DNA of 64,000 nt from Bacteroidota bacterium (GTDB taxonomy: Bacteria > Bacteroidota > Bacteroidia > Bacteroidales > JAGONC01), in the NCBI GenBank assembly GCA_026391695.1, contig JAPLDP010000071.1:52448-116447 (forward strand), read 5' to 3'. Under the pieces are notes generated by a model. That model worked only from the letters and a program-made list of their open reading frames with translations, searched no databases and was not told the origin of the DNA. Within the stretch, counting starts at the first letter, position 1, and each line of letters begins with the position of its first letter. Positions 10,243-19,182 of this stretch are shown one piece after another. A program made the position numbers and the translations under genes.

Positions 10243-10722
10243 ATGGATATAAATCCGAACACTATGAAACTGTATAATTACCCCATGCTCTTATTGATAG
10301 TGGTTTTCTTTCTGCTGGGTGCATTTTTTCAGGGTTGGGAAAACCTCTATGGCTTCAGCTCCGGAAGTGATAATTCGGCCTCATGCAGGGCTACTCACAG
10401 GTACGCCGAATCTGATCCCGATATGATATATTCACCATGGTATACCGGCGAAGATTACCTGCTGATTAACCCAACTCCAATGGGCACTGCAGATAAAAAA
10501 ATTTTCGGTATTTTCGGACTGAATCAGGTTGAACTGGTGATTATTTCACCGGATGGGAAGTCTATACGTGATTTGATTTTTAACAAGGAACAATTTGACG
10601 GACGTCCGATATACTGGGATAAAAGAGATCAGAATGGTTATAAGGTCACTCCCGGAATATATTATTGCATGCTCAAGGTAAACGAAATGACCATATCTAA
10701 AAGAATCCTCTTAGTCAGATAA
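10243..10722 (+). CDS. Exported protein with FlgD-like Ig module
   Basis: A 159-residue protein. A hydrophobic segment (residues 13-27) serves as signal or anchor. The internal ATG at 10264 gives a more conventional signal peptide and may be the true start. The C-terminal ~80 residues look like the FlgD-like Ig fold: QVELVIISPDGKSIRDL, then DGRPIYWDKRDQNGYKVTPG and IYYCMLKV. That fold is common at the end of secreted Bacteroidota proteins and in gliding-motility components. No catalytic residues are visible. The 270 bp upstream (9973-10242) is AT-rich with cttcatt-type low-complexity sequence and nothing else recognised. Confidence 0.6.
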   Translation: MDINPNTMKLYNYPMLLLIVVFFLLGAFFQGWENLYGFSSGSDNSASCRATHRYAESDPDMIYSPWYTGEDYLLINPTPMGTADKKIFGIFGLNQVELVIISPDGKSIRDLIFNKEQFDGRPIYWDKRDQNGYKVTPGIYYCMLKVNEMTISKRILLVR

Positions 10723-10826
10723 CGTAAAATCAATCATCCTGCAAACCTCATGTGTACCGGTCAGATTGTTTACAATATTAAAAATTATTATATTTGAAGT
10801 GGTCTGGGAAATTTAAAGGGATACCC

Positions 10827-12230
10827 ATGTATTTCATTCAAGCATTTTATAGTAAGCATAAATGGGGATTATTCCTGGTTTTTCTTTTCTTCTGCTCCTT
10901 TAACCTTTCAGCTCAATATTTACCATCACTCTTCTCCGGAATTGTCACCGACAGCACCACTCAAAAGCCATTGCCGATGGTCCACCTCTATCTTAAATCA
11001 ACGGGAGCAGGTGTGGTGACTGACCTTGAAGGTAAATATATTCTACGTGTCCCGGCTTTACCCGATACCATGATTATATCGTGCATTGGTTATGAAACAA
11101 AAAGAATCAGGTTATCACTGAGTATCAAAGCCAAGCAGAATATATCACTTTCGCCAAAAATTATGACGCTGAAAGAGGTGACCATAACATCAGAGAAGGC
11201 AGTACCATTTTTCAAAGATGAACATTATTCTGTGCTGGATTATGCTCTCGATGGTATGAATGTCTACCTCCTGATATACAGGAATACCCTCTCCCGGTCA
11301 GAACTCCTCCTGCTAAATCAGCAGGGTGATACAATTGCCAGGAAAACAGACCTGCCCGGCCTGCCCAATTTCCTCTTTAAGGATTGCCTCGATTGTATTC
11401 ATCTGGTGACGAACGACGCAGCCTGGCAGATTATCTATGCTGGCGATTCACTCGACCTGCGCTACAAAACCGATCTTCAGCGATTCATTGGAACCATGGG
11501 CAATTGTGTTACAAGTGTAGGAGAAAAACTGATCTTTAAAAGATATTTCAATTACAAGTTGTCGGTCGAATATTATGCCCTTGATTTAAACAGCCATGCT
11601 AGGACCACCATCGCTTTTGTCGAGGATGAATATAAGCTCAATATGTTCCGGCGAAATCCCGATGATCGCAGAAACATGGAACTGGCATCTGGAAGCAAGG
11701 AATTCCAACGTGAATTCATGGAGGACATTACCGGTGACCTAAGCAACAGGGAAGTATTGGATGCCTTGCACCATTCAATTGATCAAAGCCGGTTTACAGG
11801 ATCGGTATATTACACGCCTGTTATGGCATCCCTGAAAAGAATGGATGAAACCCTGATCATCGTTGATTTCTCAAATTCAAAGATGCGTTTCTTTGATCCG
11901 CAAGGAAAGCAGTTTTATGAGGTTGGAATCACTTTTCACCTTAAGAATAAAGAACTTGGAGCATTTGAAAACCTATTCAAATCGAAGAAGTGGGATGAAT
12001 ATGAAATATTTGTCGATGAACAGAAATACAGAACATATTTTTTACAGACCGACGGAGGCAGATATGAGCTGAATGAGATCAATATGTTCACGGGAAAAGT
12101 AAGCCAGACCATACGGTTAGAGCATTCTTTTCCCGAAAAAATCACCGTCAGCGACGGGTATGCCTATTATCTTTATAAAAGCTTCGGCGACTGGAGTAAA
12201 AAAAGATTATACCGTCAGAGATTGGATTAA
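10827..12230 (+). CDS. CarboxypepD_reg-like domain protein, exported
   Basis: A 467-residue protein. The ATG at 10827 is chosen over a TTG at 10794 because AAAGGG lies 6 bases before it and it leads straight into a signal peptide (residues ~9-30, ending NLSAQ). Residues ~35-110 form a carboxypeptidase-regulatory-like beta-sandwich (GIVTDSTTQKPLPMVHLYLK, then CIGYETKRI), the N-terminal module known from SusC-like receptors. The receptor barrel itself is absent. The following ~350 residues, rich in beta strands with repeated short blades, may be a propeller. No enzyme motif was found. Function unknown. Confidence 0.7.
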   Translation: MYFIQAFYSKHKWGLFLVFLFFCSFNLSAQYLPSLFSGIVTDSTTQKPLPMVHLYLKSTGAGVVTDLEGKYILRVPALPDTMIISCIGYETKRIRLSLSIKAKQNISLSPKIMTLKEVTITSEKAVPFFKDEHYSVLDYALDGMNVYLLIYRNTLSRSELLLLNQQGDTIARKTDLPGLPNFLFKDCLDCIHLVTNDAAWQIIYAGDSLDLRYKTDLQRFIGTMGNCVTSVGEKLIFKRYFNYKLSVEYYALDLNSHARTTIAFVEDEYKLNMFRRNPDDRRNMELASGSKEFQREFMEDITGDLSNREVLDALHHSIDQSRFTGSVYYTPVMASLKRMDETLIIVDFSNSKMRFFDPQGKQFYEVGITFHLKNKELGAFENLFKSKKWDEYEIFVDEQKYRTYFLQTDGGRYELNEINMFTGKVSQTIRLEHSFPEKITVSDGYAYYLYKSFGDWSKKRLYRQRLD

Positions 12231-12296
12231 CTTTTGGAATTTACTTCAGAATATTTATCCCTTTTTTTCAATAACTTTCTACTGCCAAATTTCCGG

Positions 12297-12327
12297 TTGA
12301 TTTTACTGTTTACTTTTTGTATATTTG
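12297..12327 (+). promoter_or_regulatory. Bacteroidota-type promoter for the T9SS protein
   Basis: TTG at 12297-12299, 20 bp spacer, then TATATTTG at 12320-12327. This matches the known Bacteroides -33 / -7 (TAnnTTTG) consensus in sequence and spacing. Transcription would start near 12334, giving a leader of about 15 nt before the ATG at 12349. Confidence 0.6.
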
Positions 12328-12348
12328 TAATTTAAATATATTCTGATC

Positions 12349-13644
12349 ATGGCAGAATTAGAGAAAATCCTTGTGACAGTAACATTATTGTTTATTTTAA
12401 GTCTACCATCTTTGTCTCAGAATAATATTGAGCCTTTAAATCTTGAAATTCTGAGCTCAAAGCAATCTCAGCTTCAATTTAATCTTAATGGTTACTTGCA
12501 GAATTCTTTTGATCTTGATAACAATTTTACTAAGACTAGTTTTTTCCTTGAAGCTTGTATTCCGGCACAGAACCTGGCTGGTGAATTTGTAAATCCGTTT
12601 GATGTACTACTTACTTGGGAGCATCCATTATTCATCCATGAATGGATTCACTGGGATGATGGATTCAATTACGATGCAATTGGCCTTAATAATTGTAGTA
12701 CCTTCTCAGTCGCTGTGAGGTTTAGCCAGGAATTTTTGACTGGGTATGAAGGAGCAGCACTTACTAAAGTTGCATTATACCCCAATAGTGCTAATACTAA
12801 TTATATACTTAAAATCTGGAAAGGGAATAGTGCTGCAACTTTACTTTATGAAAAACCATTACCTTTTTTACTGATTAATCAGTGGAATACTGTTGAGATA
12901 AATAAACTAATAGTGATCGATACGACAGAGGAATTGTGGTTTGGCTATACATGCGCAAACCAGCCGGTACATGAATGCCCTGCCGGATGTGATGCAGGTC
13001 CCGCTATAGCAGGTTTTGGAGATTTGATTTCGTTAAATGATACAATGTGGGAAAACCTGTCTTCTTATGGGCTGGATTATAACTGGAATCTTCAAGGCTA
13101 TGTCACAACTGAATATGGTGAAAATGTGTTTCTGGGATATGATTCTCAGGATAATATCGCTAAAGATTTTCAAACGTCCGATTTATCAAAGAAAGCGGAT
13201 ATAAGAACAAATGAAAATAATTTGCTCGGTTTTAATGTATATCACGATGATGTGCTGCTGAATGAAGCGCCAATTATGGAATGTGAATATCTAGATGAAA
13301 ATGTTCCTTGGAATGCTAACTTTTGGTGTGTTCGTGCTGTATATGATACATGTATCTCGGAACCGGTTTGTATCTGGATCATTGTGAACACGCTTGCTTT
13401 GAATTACAATGATTCGGATGTGATAATTTCCCCAAATCCCGTATCCGATATATTATACATTAAATCAATATCTCCCATAAAGATTTTGCAGGTACTTACT
13501 CTGGATGGAAGCATATTAACCACACACAAACCATTTTCCTCATCGGTTTATAGTTTGAATGTTACTGGTTTTAAATCAGGTGTGTACTACATTAAACTTA
13601 TCAGGGAAGATCGAACGTACTTTCGGAAGTTTATAAAATTATAG
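12349..13644 (+). CDS. T9SS type A sorting domain protein
   Basis: A 431-residue secreted protein. A signal peptide covers residues 1-23 (ending PSLSQ). The C-terminal ~75 residues are a type IX secretion sorting domain: ISPNPVSDILYIKS, a strand with LDGS, then GVYYIKLIREDRTYFRKF. This predicts export through the outer membrane and surface attachment. The middle part (about residues 60-230) has a jelly-roll look with WEHPLFIHEW and LWFGYTC segments. No glycosidase or protease residues were recognised. It has its own promoter and stands as a single gene. Confidence 0.8.
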   Translation: MAELEKILVTVTLLFILSLPSLSQNNIEPLNLEILSSKQSQLQFNLNGYLQNSFDLDNNFTKTSFFLEACIPAQNLAGEFVNPFDVLLTWEHPLFIHEWIHWDDGFNYDAIGLNNCSTFSVAVRFSQEFLTGYEGAALTKVALYPNSANTNYILKIWKGNSAATLLYEKPLPFLLINQWNTVEINKLIVIDTTEELWFGYTCANQPVHECPAGCDAGPAIAGFGDLISLNDTMWENLSSYGLDYNWNLQGYVTTEYGENVFLGYDSQDNIAKDFQTSDLSKKADIRTNENNLLGFNVYHDDVLLNEAPIMECEYLDENVPWNANFWCVRAVYDTCISEPVCIWIIVNTLALNYNDSDVIISPNPVSDILYIKSISPIKILQVLTLDGSILTTHKPFSSSVYSLNVTGFKSGVYYIKLIREDRTYFRKFIKL

Positions 13645-13757
13645 GACAGATACTGTTCTGCAAAATGGAAATCTCCTGAGAATTCGTCAATCCTTTTTTG
13701 TTTTGTACCAGTATTTATAATACACATGTAAGATGACAAGTAACGCCCTGCAAAGAT

Positions 13758-14444
13758 TCAACTGACTTTTTCCTGCATCTCCGGGGATTGTCCATACCTG
13801 TTGTTCACAACGTAAAACAGTGCCGCCGAGGCGCAGCCTATCCACATCATTGATATAATGCTGCCCACAAAAAGACAAATAAAACCTGCGATGAAAATTA
13901 GTACGCCAAGCAAAGCCATTAAGAATATGGTCCACGCATGGCCCCTGGTCATATTCCAGCTTGTCTTTACAGCCTCCACCGGGTCTAATTTCCGGTCCAC
14001 AACTAAATAGGGAACAAAAGCCAGTTTGCAGGCAAAAATAATACCTGGTATAAGAACTAAAAATAGGCCGAACATGATGATGGCACTTGTCAGCAATCCT
14101 GCCAGGATGACATTCAGATAGTTATCAAAGACCAACCGGAGATCCTTGATCTCTACTTTATAGCCCCTGACTGCTTTCAGGAATAAAAATGTCGCCCCAT
14201 ACTGTATCAGGAAGTAGACAAAGATGACATAAGCCAGGGAAAATAACCGCAGGATGATGACACCAGGATTATGTATATCATCTAGGGCACTGATCCAGGC
14301 AAATGGTACAGATGCCACACCCATCACAAGTATAAGAAGAAAAAGTTCCAGGAAATTCTTTTTCATGACTTCCCATCCGAATCCATATGTTGAATCGACC
14401 GTCGGTTCGAGTTTCAGTTCAGTGTTTACATTCATTTGATTCAT
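13758..14444 (-). CDS. Polytopic membrane protein (DUF975/YciC-like)
   Basis: A 228-residue protein with five to six membrane segments. The ATG at 14444 is used because GGAGG sits 4 bases before it, a clear Shine-Dalgarno; a further in-frame start at 14489 is less likely. Signature segments LVLIPGIIFACKLAFVPYL and DPVEAVKTSWNMTRGH are typical of the DUF975 / glycerophosphodiesterase-membrane-domain superfamily, whose function is not established. It is convergent with the T9SS protein gene. Confidence 0.65.
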   Translation of the reverse strand: MNQMNVNTELKLEPTVDSTYGFGWEVMKKNFLELFLLILVMGVASVPFAWISALDDIHNPGVIILRLFSLAYVIFVYFLIQYGATFLFLKAVRGYKVEIKDLRLVFDNYLNVILAGLLTSAIIMFGLFLVLIPGIIFACKLAFVPYLVVDRKLDPVEAVKTSWNMTRGHAWTIFLMALLGVLIFIAGFICLFVGSIISMMWIGCASAALFYVVNNRYGQSPEMQEKVS

Positions 14445-14558
14445 AAAACCTCCATTTTTTTGGTTAATACGGGTCAAAATTATACCCATCCCCGGTGATA
14501 TCCTTCAGACTTAAGTAGGATTCGCTATCCCAAACTGAAAATCACTACTTTGGTTGGA

Positions 14559-14566
14559 TAGGTTTG
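14559..14566 (+). promoter_or_regulatory. Candidate -7 box (TAGGTTTG)
   Basis: Fits the TAnnTTTG consensus, upstream of the membrane LuxR regulator. No convincing -33 TTG lies 19-21 bp before it, so it is only a candidate. Confidence 0.3.
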
Positions 14567-14698
14567 GTAAACCTGTTAGGTCGGATTTAACTTTTTATAC
14601 TAACTTTATATTTTCACACTTATCCGCAACAATACACCCAGATACCTGACATTCTCTATCTGATTATACTTCTGATACTTCTTGGAACAGGTGCTGGT

Positions 14699-15607
14699 GT
14701 GGTCCTTTTTGCATATAATTTCTTCAAAACCTTTAAGTTCGACTACCTTCAGACCTATACCTATTATCTGATCCTTTTTTATGTTTATGGCTTATATGGT
14801 CTATTAGGCACCTTCCTATCCCGTACTATTTTACAAAACCTGCAATCGCCGGCGCCCGTTATTGAAGCTTTTGGCTATTATATTCCATTCCTTGGTGTAC
14901 CGTTTCTGATGGCAGCCTGGTATATGTTCATCAAATTCTGCAATGAACTGGTCGACAAAAAACCATCATCAAAATTTACACTCGGTTATTTCCTATTCCA
15001 GGTAATCTTTTTCTTTATCTATGGGTTCATTGTTTTTAATTATTCAAGAAACGAGGCGGAGAAATTCCAGCAGGTTACTTTTCTCATTCTGATATCTTTT
15101 GCTGTCATTGAATCCATAACATTGATCCTGGCTTTATCGCAGATCTATTTTTTCAGAAAAAAAATAAAGGATATTTCCCGGCGAAAAGCCGCTGTCAATT
15201 TCGCACATATCAATCTATCTGTTCACAGTGTGACGATAGCGCTATCACTTCTGTCGACTGGCAATACCATTATGGCAGGCATTTACCTTTTTGTCTATTT
15301 TACCGGGAACATCCCGCCGTTGCTTTACCTGGGGATGTACCTACATAAATACGATAAGATCCGTTCATCAAAGGTTCCTTCAGATGATCTTGATTTCAAC
15401 AGTCTGGTCATCAATTTCGGTATTTCCAAACGGGAACTTGAACTCATTGAGCTGATCTGTCAGGGTAAGACCAACAAAGAGATCAGTGAAGCCCTTTTCA
15501 TCACACTTCAGACTGTAAAAGATCATATTCATCATATTTTTCAGAAGACCGGGGTCAGAAACCGTGTGGAGCTGATGAATATCCTGACAGAATCAAGGAG
15601 GAAGTAG
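14699..15607 (+). CDS. Membrane-anchored LuxR-type regulator
   Basis: From the GTG at 14699 the product has 302 residues: six or seven membrane segments in residues 1-215, then a LuxR/GerE helix-turn-helix (about 230-300; GISKRELELIELICQGKTNK, TVKDHIHHIFQKTGV). The frame stays open upstream to about 14591. That extension encodes another hydrophobic helix (DILYLIILLILLGTGAGVVL) that joins smoothly to the called start. The real start is therefore probably a non-ATG codon in 14591-14651. Inference: a one-component regulator sensing at the membrane, as in other Bacteroidota 7TM-LuxR proteins. Target unknown. Confidence 0.75.
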   Translation: MVLFAYNFFKTFKFDYLQTYTYYLILFYVYGLYGLLGTFLSRTILQNLQSPAPVIEAFGYYIPFLGVPFLMAAWYMFIKFCNELVDKKPSSKFTLGYFLFQVIFFFIYGFIVFNYSRNEAEKFQQVTFLILISFAVIESITLILALSQIYFFRKKIKDISRRKAAVNFAHINLSVHSVTIALSLLSTGNTIMAGIYLFVYFTGNIPPLLYLGMYLHKYDKIRSSKVPSDDLDFNSLVINFGISKRELELIELICQGKTNKEISEALFITLQTVKDHIHHIFQKTGVRNRVELMNILTESRRK

Positions 15608-15680
15608 AAATAACGTCAAACCTGGCCTGTTAAGGCCGTGAAAGCCCTAAACTCTTCCGGGTTCTGCGGACGAGGCGTGG

Positions 15681-15810
15681 TTGACGGTTGACAATTGACG
15701 GTTGATGGTCTGTCATATTTTTTGCCAACTGCAAACCGTCAACTAAAAACTCTTCCGGTTCCTGTGGACTCCGGAAGGTTAATTTAATCGACCTTCCAGA
15801 GTCTGAAAGA
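15681..15810. repeat. Intergenic repeat region with TTGACGGT units
   Basis: 15681-15708 contains three near-copies of a TTGACGGT/TTGACAAT unit, with the reverse complement (CCGTCAA) at 15734-15740. The phrase ACTCTTCCGG occurs at about 15650 and again at about 15748. Paired segments CTTCCGG/CCGGAAG and CTTCCAG/CTGGAAG can fold into hairpins. It lies between two convergent genes and resembles non-coding filler repeats of Bacteroidota genomes; it may also end transcription. Confidence 0.45.
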
Positions 15811-15835
15811 CCTGGAAGAGTCTGCTTCAGCCATA

Positions 15836-16450
15836 TTAATTTAAAAATGATTTTACAACTACCTGAAGCTTTTTTTTAACGGATATCCAGTCAGTAGGTA
15901 TCAACAGGATAGGATCAGGTTCCTTTTCTGCATCATCAAAGTAAACCAGGCTCTTTAATAAATGAAATCGCTCACTGCTTTTGTATTTCTTGTCGTAAAA
16001 ACCAAACATCTCTTCGAAAGTATAATATTTCAATAAAAAGTATATATCAAAGAAATCTTTTTTACTACCGCGTGAAGCAATCGCCGAAAGCTTCATACAT
16101 GCGATATCCTCTTTTGAGACCAATCGTAAATAATCCGAATGGATCAATTCACCAACATAAGGATAATCGTATTTTAGAAGATCGACTGGGGTCTCGTTAA
16201 CCAAAATAGTCAGGGTACTTTCAGCTTCGCTTATGATCTTAAAATTAATCACATGTTCGAGCTCAGCTGCTAACACTTTTGGGTGAAAAGGGGTTTGGGT
16301 AAACAAATCCAGATCATCGGATCTCCGGTGTCCAATTTGTAAGGCAAGAGCCGTTCCTCCCACAAGGACAAAACTTTGCAGAACGCTGGAAGCCATCAGC
16401 TTTTTCAGTAGATCCAATGTTTCTGGCTTGATGGAATGATATTGTAACAT
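15836..16450 (-). CDS. AbiEii/AbiGii-type nucleotidyltransferase toxin
   Basis: A 204-residue protein with the nucleotidyltransferase core FVLVGGTALALQIGHRR followed by SDDLDLF (about residues 27-50), that is GG...DxD. Downstream is a VDLLKYDYP segment with a third acidic residue. This fits the AbiEii toxin family (DUF1814), whose members modify tRNA by nucleotide transfer and cause growth arrest. It overlaps by 46 bp the 3' end of the small gene before it, the usual antitoxin-toxin arrangement. The pair could be a plasmid/phage-defence module or a chromosomal toxin-antitoxin locus. Confidence 0.75.
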   Translation of the reverse strand: MLQYHSIKPETLDLLKKLMASSVLQSFVLVGGTALALQIGHRRSDDLDLFTQTPFHPKVLAAELEHVINFKIISEAESTLTILVNETPVDLLKYDYPYVGELIHSDYLRLVSKEDIACMKLSAIASRGSKKDFFDIYFLLKYYTFEEMFGFYDKKYKSSERFHLLKSLVYFDDAEKEPDPILLIPTDWISVKKKLQVVVKSFLN

Positions 16451-16689
16451 CTGAATTGTTCTTTAGGGATACTGAAATAGAAACAACAAAAGTTAAGTGT
16501 CCTTTTATCAAGGTATCTTAAGTGCAGAACAGCCTGTTTGATTTTTTCGAAACCATAATACGTTTTTATCTCCTTAAAGTCTTCCAGAGAACCTCTTGAT
16601 AACACCCTTGAAATGACAAACTCACTGTGCCTGTCCCAGTCGATCGTATTATAATCTACATCCCAGAATAAAAACGTCGAAAGATTCAT
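16405..16689 (-). CDS. Putative antitoxin partner of AbiEii-like toxin
   Basis: A 94-residue protein read just before and overlapping the AbiEii-like gene. It contains FWDVDYNTIDWDRHSEFVIS and a helical segment with RGSLEDFKEIKTYYG, a pattern found in small Bacteroidota proteins next to AbiEii genes. No classic AbiEi winged helix is evident. The antitoxin role is inferred from position and overlap only. The tail (about 15 residues) lies entirely within the overlap. Confidence 0.6.
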   Translation of the reverse strand: MNLSTFLFWDVDYNTIDWDRHSEFVISRVLSRGSLEDFKEIKTYYGFEKIKQAVLHLRYLDKRTLNFCCFYFSIPKEQFRCYNIIPSSQKHWIY

Positions 16690-16716
16690 AGGAATATGGA
16701 TTTTTCCTTATAAAAG

Positions 16717-16724
16717 CAAAGATA
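16717..16724 (-). promoter_or_regulatory. Candidate -7 box (TATCTTTG) for the AbiEii pair
   Basis: TATCTTTG on the minus strand, 28 bp before the ATG at 16689, matches TAnnTTTG. A -33 TTG at the right spacing is not obvious. Confidence 0.4.
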
Positions 16725-16773
16725 ACTAAACTTAATGAGATGGAAATCATGATTCTTCAGGAATCCCTGATCT

Positions 16774-19092
16774 CTATCCCTCCATTGTCTTCTCCAGCTC
16801 TCTTGCTTTATTTAGAAACTCATCGACATTCATTTCCCTGAAAAAAACCAATCCATGTGAAGCACGAATGCGTGGGTGATCGTTGAGGTAGAAAAAGTTT
16901 TTTCCAAGGAGCAGTTCGATATCCTTATGCTGTTCCACCCATATTTTCTGTGCCAGGGTGCTGAACGGCCCATCGTGCTCATAACTGGGGAAGGAGGCGT
17001 CGACCTGGCTTAGATAACAGTCTCTGAATGCATCATTCATCATCGACATGGAGTTTAGTGAGCATGGCACCATGACGTTTGCTTCAGCAGGATGGAACCG
17101 GTACCATACATTACGGTATCCCCAGATGCGAAGTTTTGACAGGTCTTTCTCTTTCTTCCATTCTCTGAGTGCTTCAGCAATGGTTTGTAAAACCTTGTAA
17201 TGTGTATCAGGCCCGCTGCCTTCAGGATCAAAAGCCAGACTGATGACTGTAGGCTGAATGTTCTTTATCAGGTTGAGGATAGGGATGACATCCCGGTTTT
17301 GTTCCGGTACTTCAGTAAAGATATCTCCGGTATAAAATCCAAGCCGCAGATGATGAATGTTTTTAACCTGAACTCCGAAGTGAGCCCATACCAATTCCTC
17401 TTCAAACTCCCTTATCATACCCTTCAGTGTCTGAATTGTTGGCGGATTCTTTTCCCCATCATAGCTGTTGTTTATGACTCCAACTATCTCACTGATCCTT
17501 TCCATTAGCTCTTTTTTGTTTTTGACAGAATAGATCTGAATGATGGCTCTCACGATACGGTGACTGAGGCCTCGCTCACGCTCAAACGGATTTCGTGAAG
17601 CTACGCTATCGAGGTAATGATAGACATCTTTATCCCATTTGCGTCTGTATCCCGATTCAAAGAAATCAGGATAGCTGATCATTTGAATCAGGTCATTTTC
17701 AAGAAACTTTATGGTGGTTAACAGGGTATCTTTGATAAAGACGTTGGTCACCGCAGTGAATCCCGAGGTCATTATGGCAAAATGGAACGTATTAGTTGCC
17801 GACCTGAGCTGGTGGGCAATATGAGGAAGGATACCCAGCATGATGTCGTCATGATGCGGGCCTGTATGAAGGAATGTCTGGTTTAGCTCCGGTTCCAGCC
17901 CTCGTTCAATTTTGTTTTTCATGGATTCCTCTACCGATGGAACCGTACTCTCAGTCAGATCCGGAATAAGCTGACAAAAAGGATCAGACCTGAGATCATC
18001 CATAACGATATGATGACCATATTTCTGAAGCTTTCTGCAGAGATCGGTGACTGCACGTTCGGTTTTTTCATGGATCCAGGAACCTGATTTGTAATACTTT
18101 TCAATGCTGTCATTCAATCTGGAGGCAGCACCTTGTGTGAGATAAAAGCGGCTGTTGGGAAGCTTTTGTAAAGCAGTGGCAGGATAGATGTTTGTCGATT
18201 GACTTTCAAGGGATTGCTTTACGATATCTGCTTTTGACTCGCCCGCAGCAATGATGATAGCCACCGCATCGGGGTTAAAGGTTATTGTATCCAGTCCGAT
18301 GGTGATTACCATCCGGTTTCTGGAGATCTCAATCCCCCCAAGGTCTGTCGCTGCCACCGCCTGGGTTTCAAAGTTGGTGGATGTTAGCCGGGTTGTGGAG
18401 AAATGATCGGAACCCCTGATGTTGAATGCAATATGCCCGTCAGGTCCGATACCTCCAAGAAAAAATCCGATCCCGCCTATATCACGGATTTTCTGCTCGT
18501 AGCGCGAACACCAGGCATCGATCATGAAAATGGATTCCTGCTGCATCCGCTCAAGAGAAGTGCGGCATTCATGGTAACGCAAGGAATTGTCGATGATGTT
18601 ATCAGGAAAGACTTCCGTAAACTTTCTGCCACCTGCAAGAGGGATACCATCACAGTTAATCAGTAAAGCTCTTTGAGGGTCAAGGCCGAATCCATCAATA
18701 TAAAAATTGTTCACATAATAATTGAAGCTGTTATGCTGTGATGGTGAAATGGGATAGAATTCATCGATCTGAACAAAATGCAGCTTGCTCAGATCAGGTT
18801 TGTGATGTAATTTATGTCCATGTTTTTTTCGTATCCCGGCAACCTTTGCGTCGTCCCAGTTGTCCAGGAAATACTTGGTCCATTTGATGAAATACTCTGG
18901 GGTTTTGCCGGTCGGAAGGCTGATGACACCTTCCGGGTTTTGGGCTACCCACTCCAGAAATCTGAGTGATGTGAGCATGCCGAGCTTTGGAAAATTCTCA
19001 ACAAGGATGTATGGTATGCGTGTTGAGACTTGTTTAATCCCTGATTGTTTAAAAAAAGCAGCTTCTACAGGTGAGTAGTGAAAAGGAATCAT
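16774..19092 (-). CDS. nagB: NagB-like / PIG-L (LmbE) fusion protein
   Basis: A 772-residue two-domain protein. The N-terminal half resembles glucosamine-6-phosphate deaminase (LPTGKTPEYF, QIDEFYPI, and GIGPDGHIAFN with the active-site His). The C-terminal half (from about residue 400) has the PIG-L/LmbE motif PHHDDI and a late HDGPF/LNDHPRIRASHG region, a zinc deacetylase fold. Bacteroidota carry such long NagB fusions. In canonical NagB the residue after HIAFN is Glu; here it is Ile, so a standard deaminase reaction is not certain. Possible role: N-acetylglucosamine or other amino-sugar breakdown, with deacetylation and deamination in one chain. Confidence 0.8.
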   Translation of the reverse strand: MIPFHYSPVEAAFFKQSGIKQVSTRIPYILVENFPKLGMLTSLRFLEWVAQNPEGVISLPTGKTPEYFIKWTKYFLDNWDDAKVAGIRKKHGHKLHHKPDLSKLHFVQIDEFYPISPSQHNSFNYYVNNFYIDGFGLDPQRALLINCDGIPLAGGRKFTEVFPDNIIDNSLRYHECRTSLERMQQESIFMIDAWCSRYEQKIRDIGGIGFFLGGIGPDGHIAFNIRGSDHFSTTRLTSTNFETQAVAATDLGGIEISRNRMVITIGLDTITFNPDAVAIIIAAGESKADIVKQSLESQSTNIYPATALQKLPNSRFYLTQGAASRLNDSIEKYYKSGSWIHEKTERAVTDLCRKLQKYGHHIVMDDLRSDPFCQLIPDLTESTVPSVEESMKNKIERGLEPELNQTFLHTGPHHDDIMLGILPHIAHQLRSATNTFHFAIMTSGFTAVTNVFIKDTLLTTIKFLENDLIQMISYPDFFESGYRRKWDKDVYHYLDSVASRNPFERERGLSHRIVRAIIQIYSVKNKKELMERISEIVGVINNSYDGEKNPPTIQTLKGMIREFEEELVWAHFGVQVKNIHHLRLGFYTGDIFTEVPEQNRDVIPILNLIKNIQPTVISLAFDPEGSGPDTHYKVLQTIAEALREWKKEKDLSKLRIWGYRNVWYRFHPAEANVMVPCSLNSMSMMNDAFRDCYLSQVDASFPSYEHDGPFSTLAQKIWVEQHKDIELLLGKNFFYLNDHPRIRASHGLVFFREMNVDEFLNKARELEKTMEG

Positions 19093-19182
19093 TTCATGCC
19101 GGGTTAACTATGTAAAATTAATGCCTTTTCACAATTGAATTGAAGCATTTTCTAACTTTATCAATTTAATTAGATCACTCCT

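Noticed and set aside
13687..13935. 82-codon minus-strand frame near the T9SS gene
   Set aside because: Overlaps the clearly better membrane-protein gene in another frame on the same strand.
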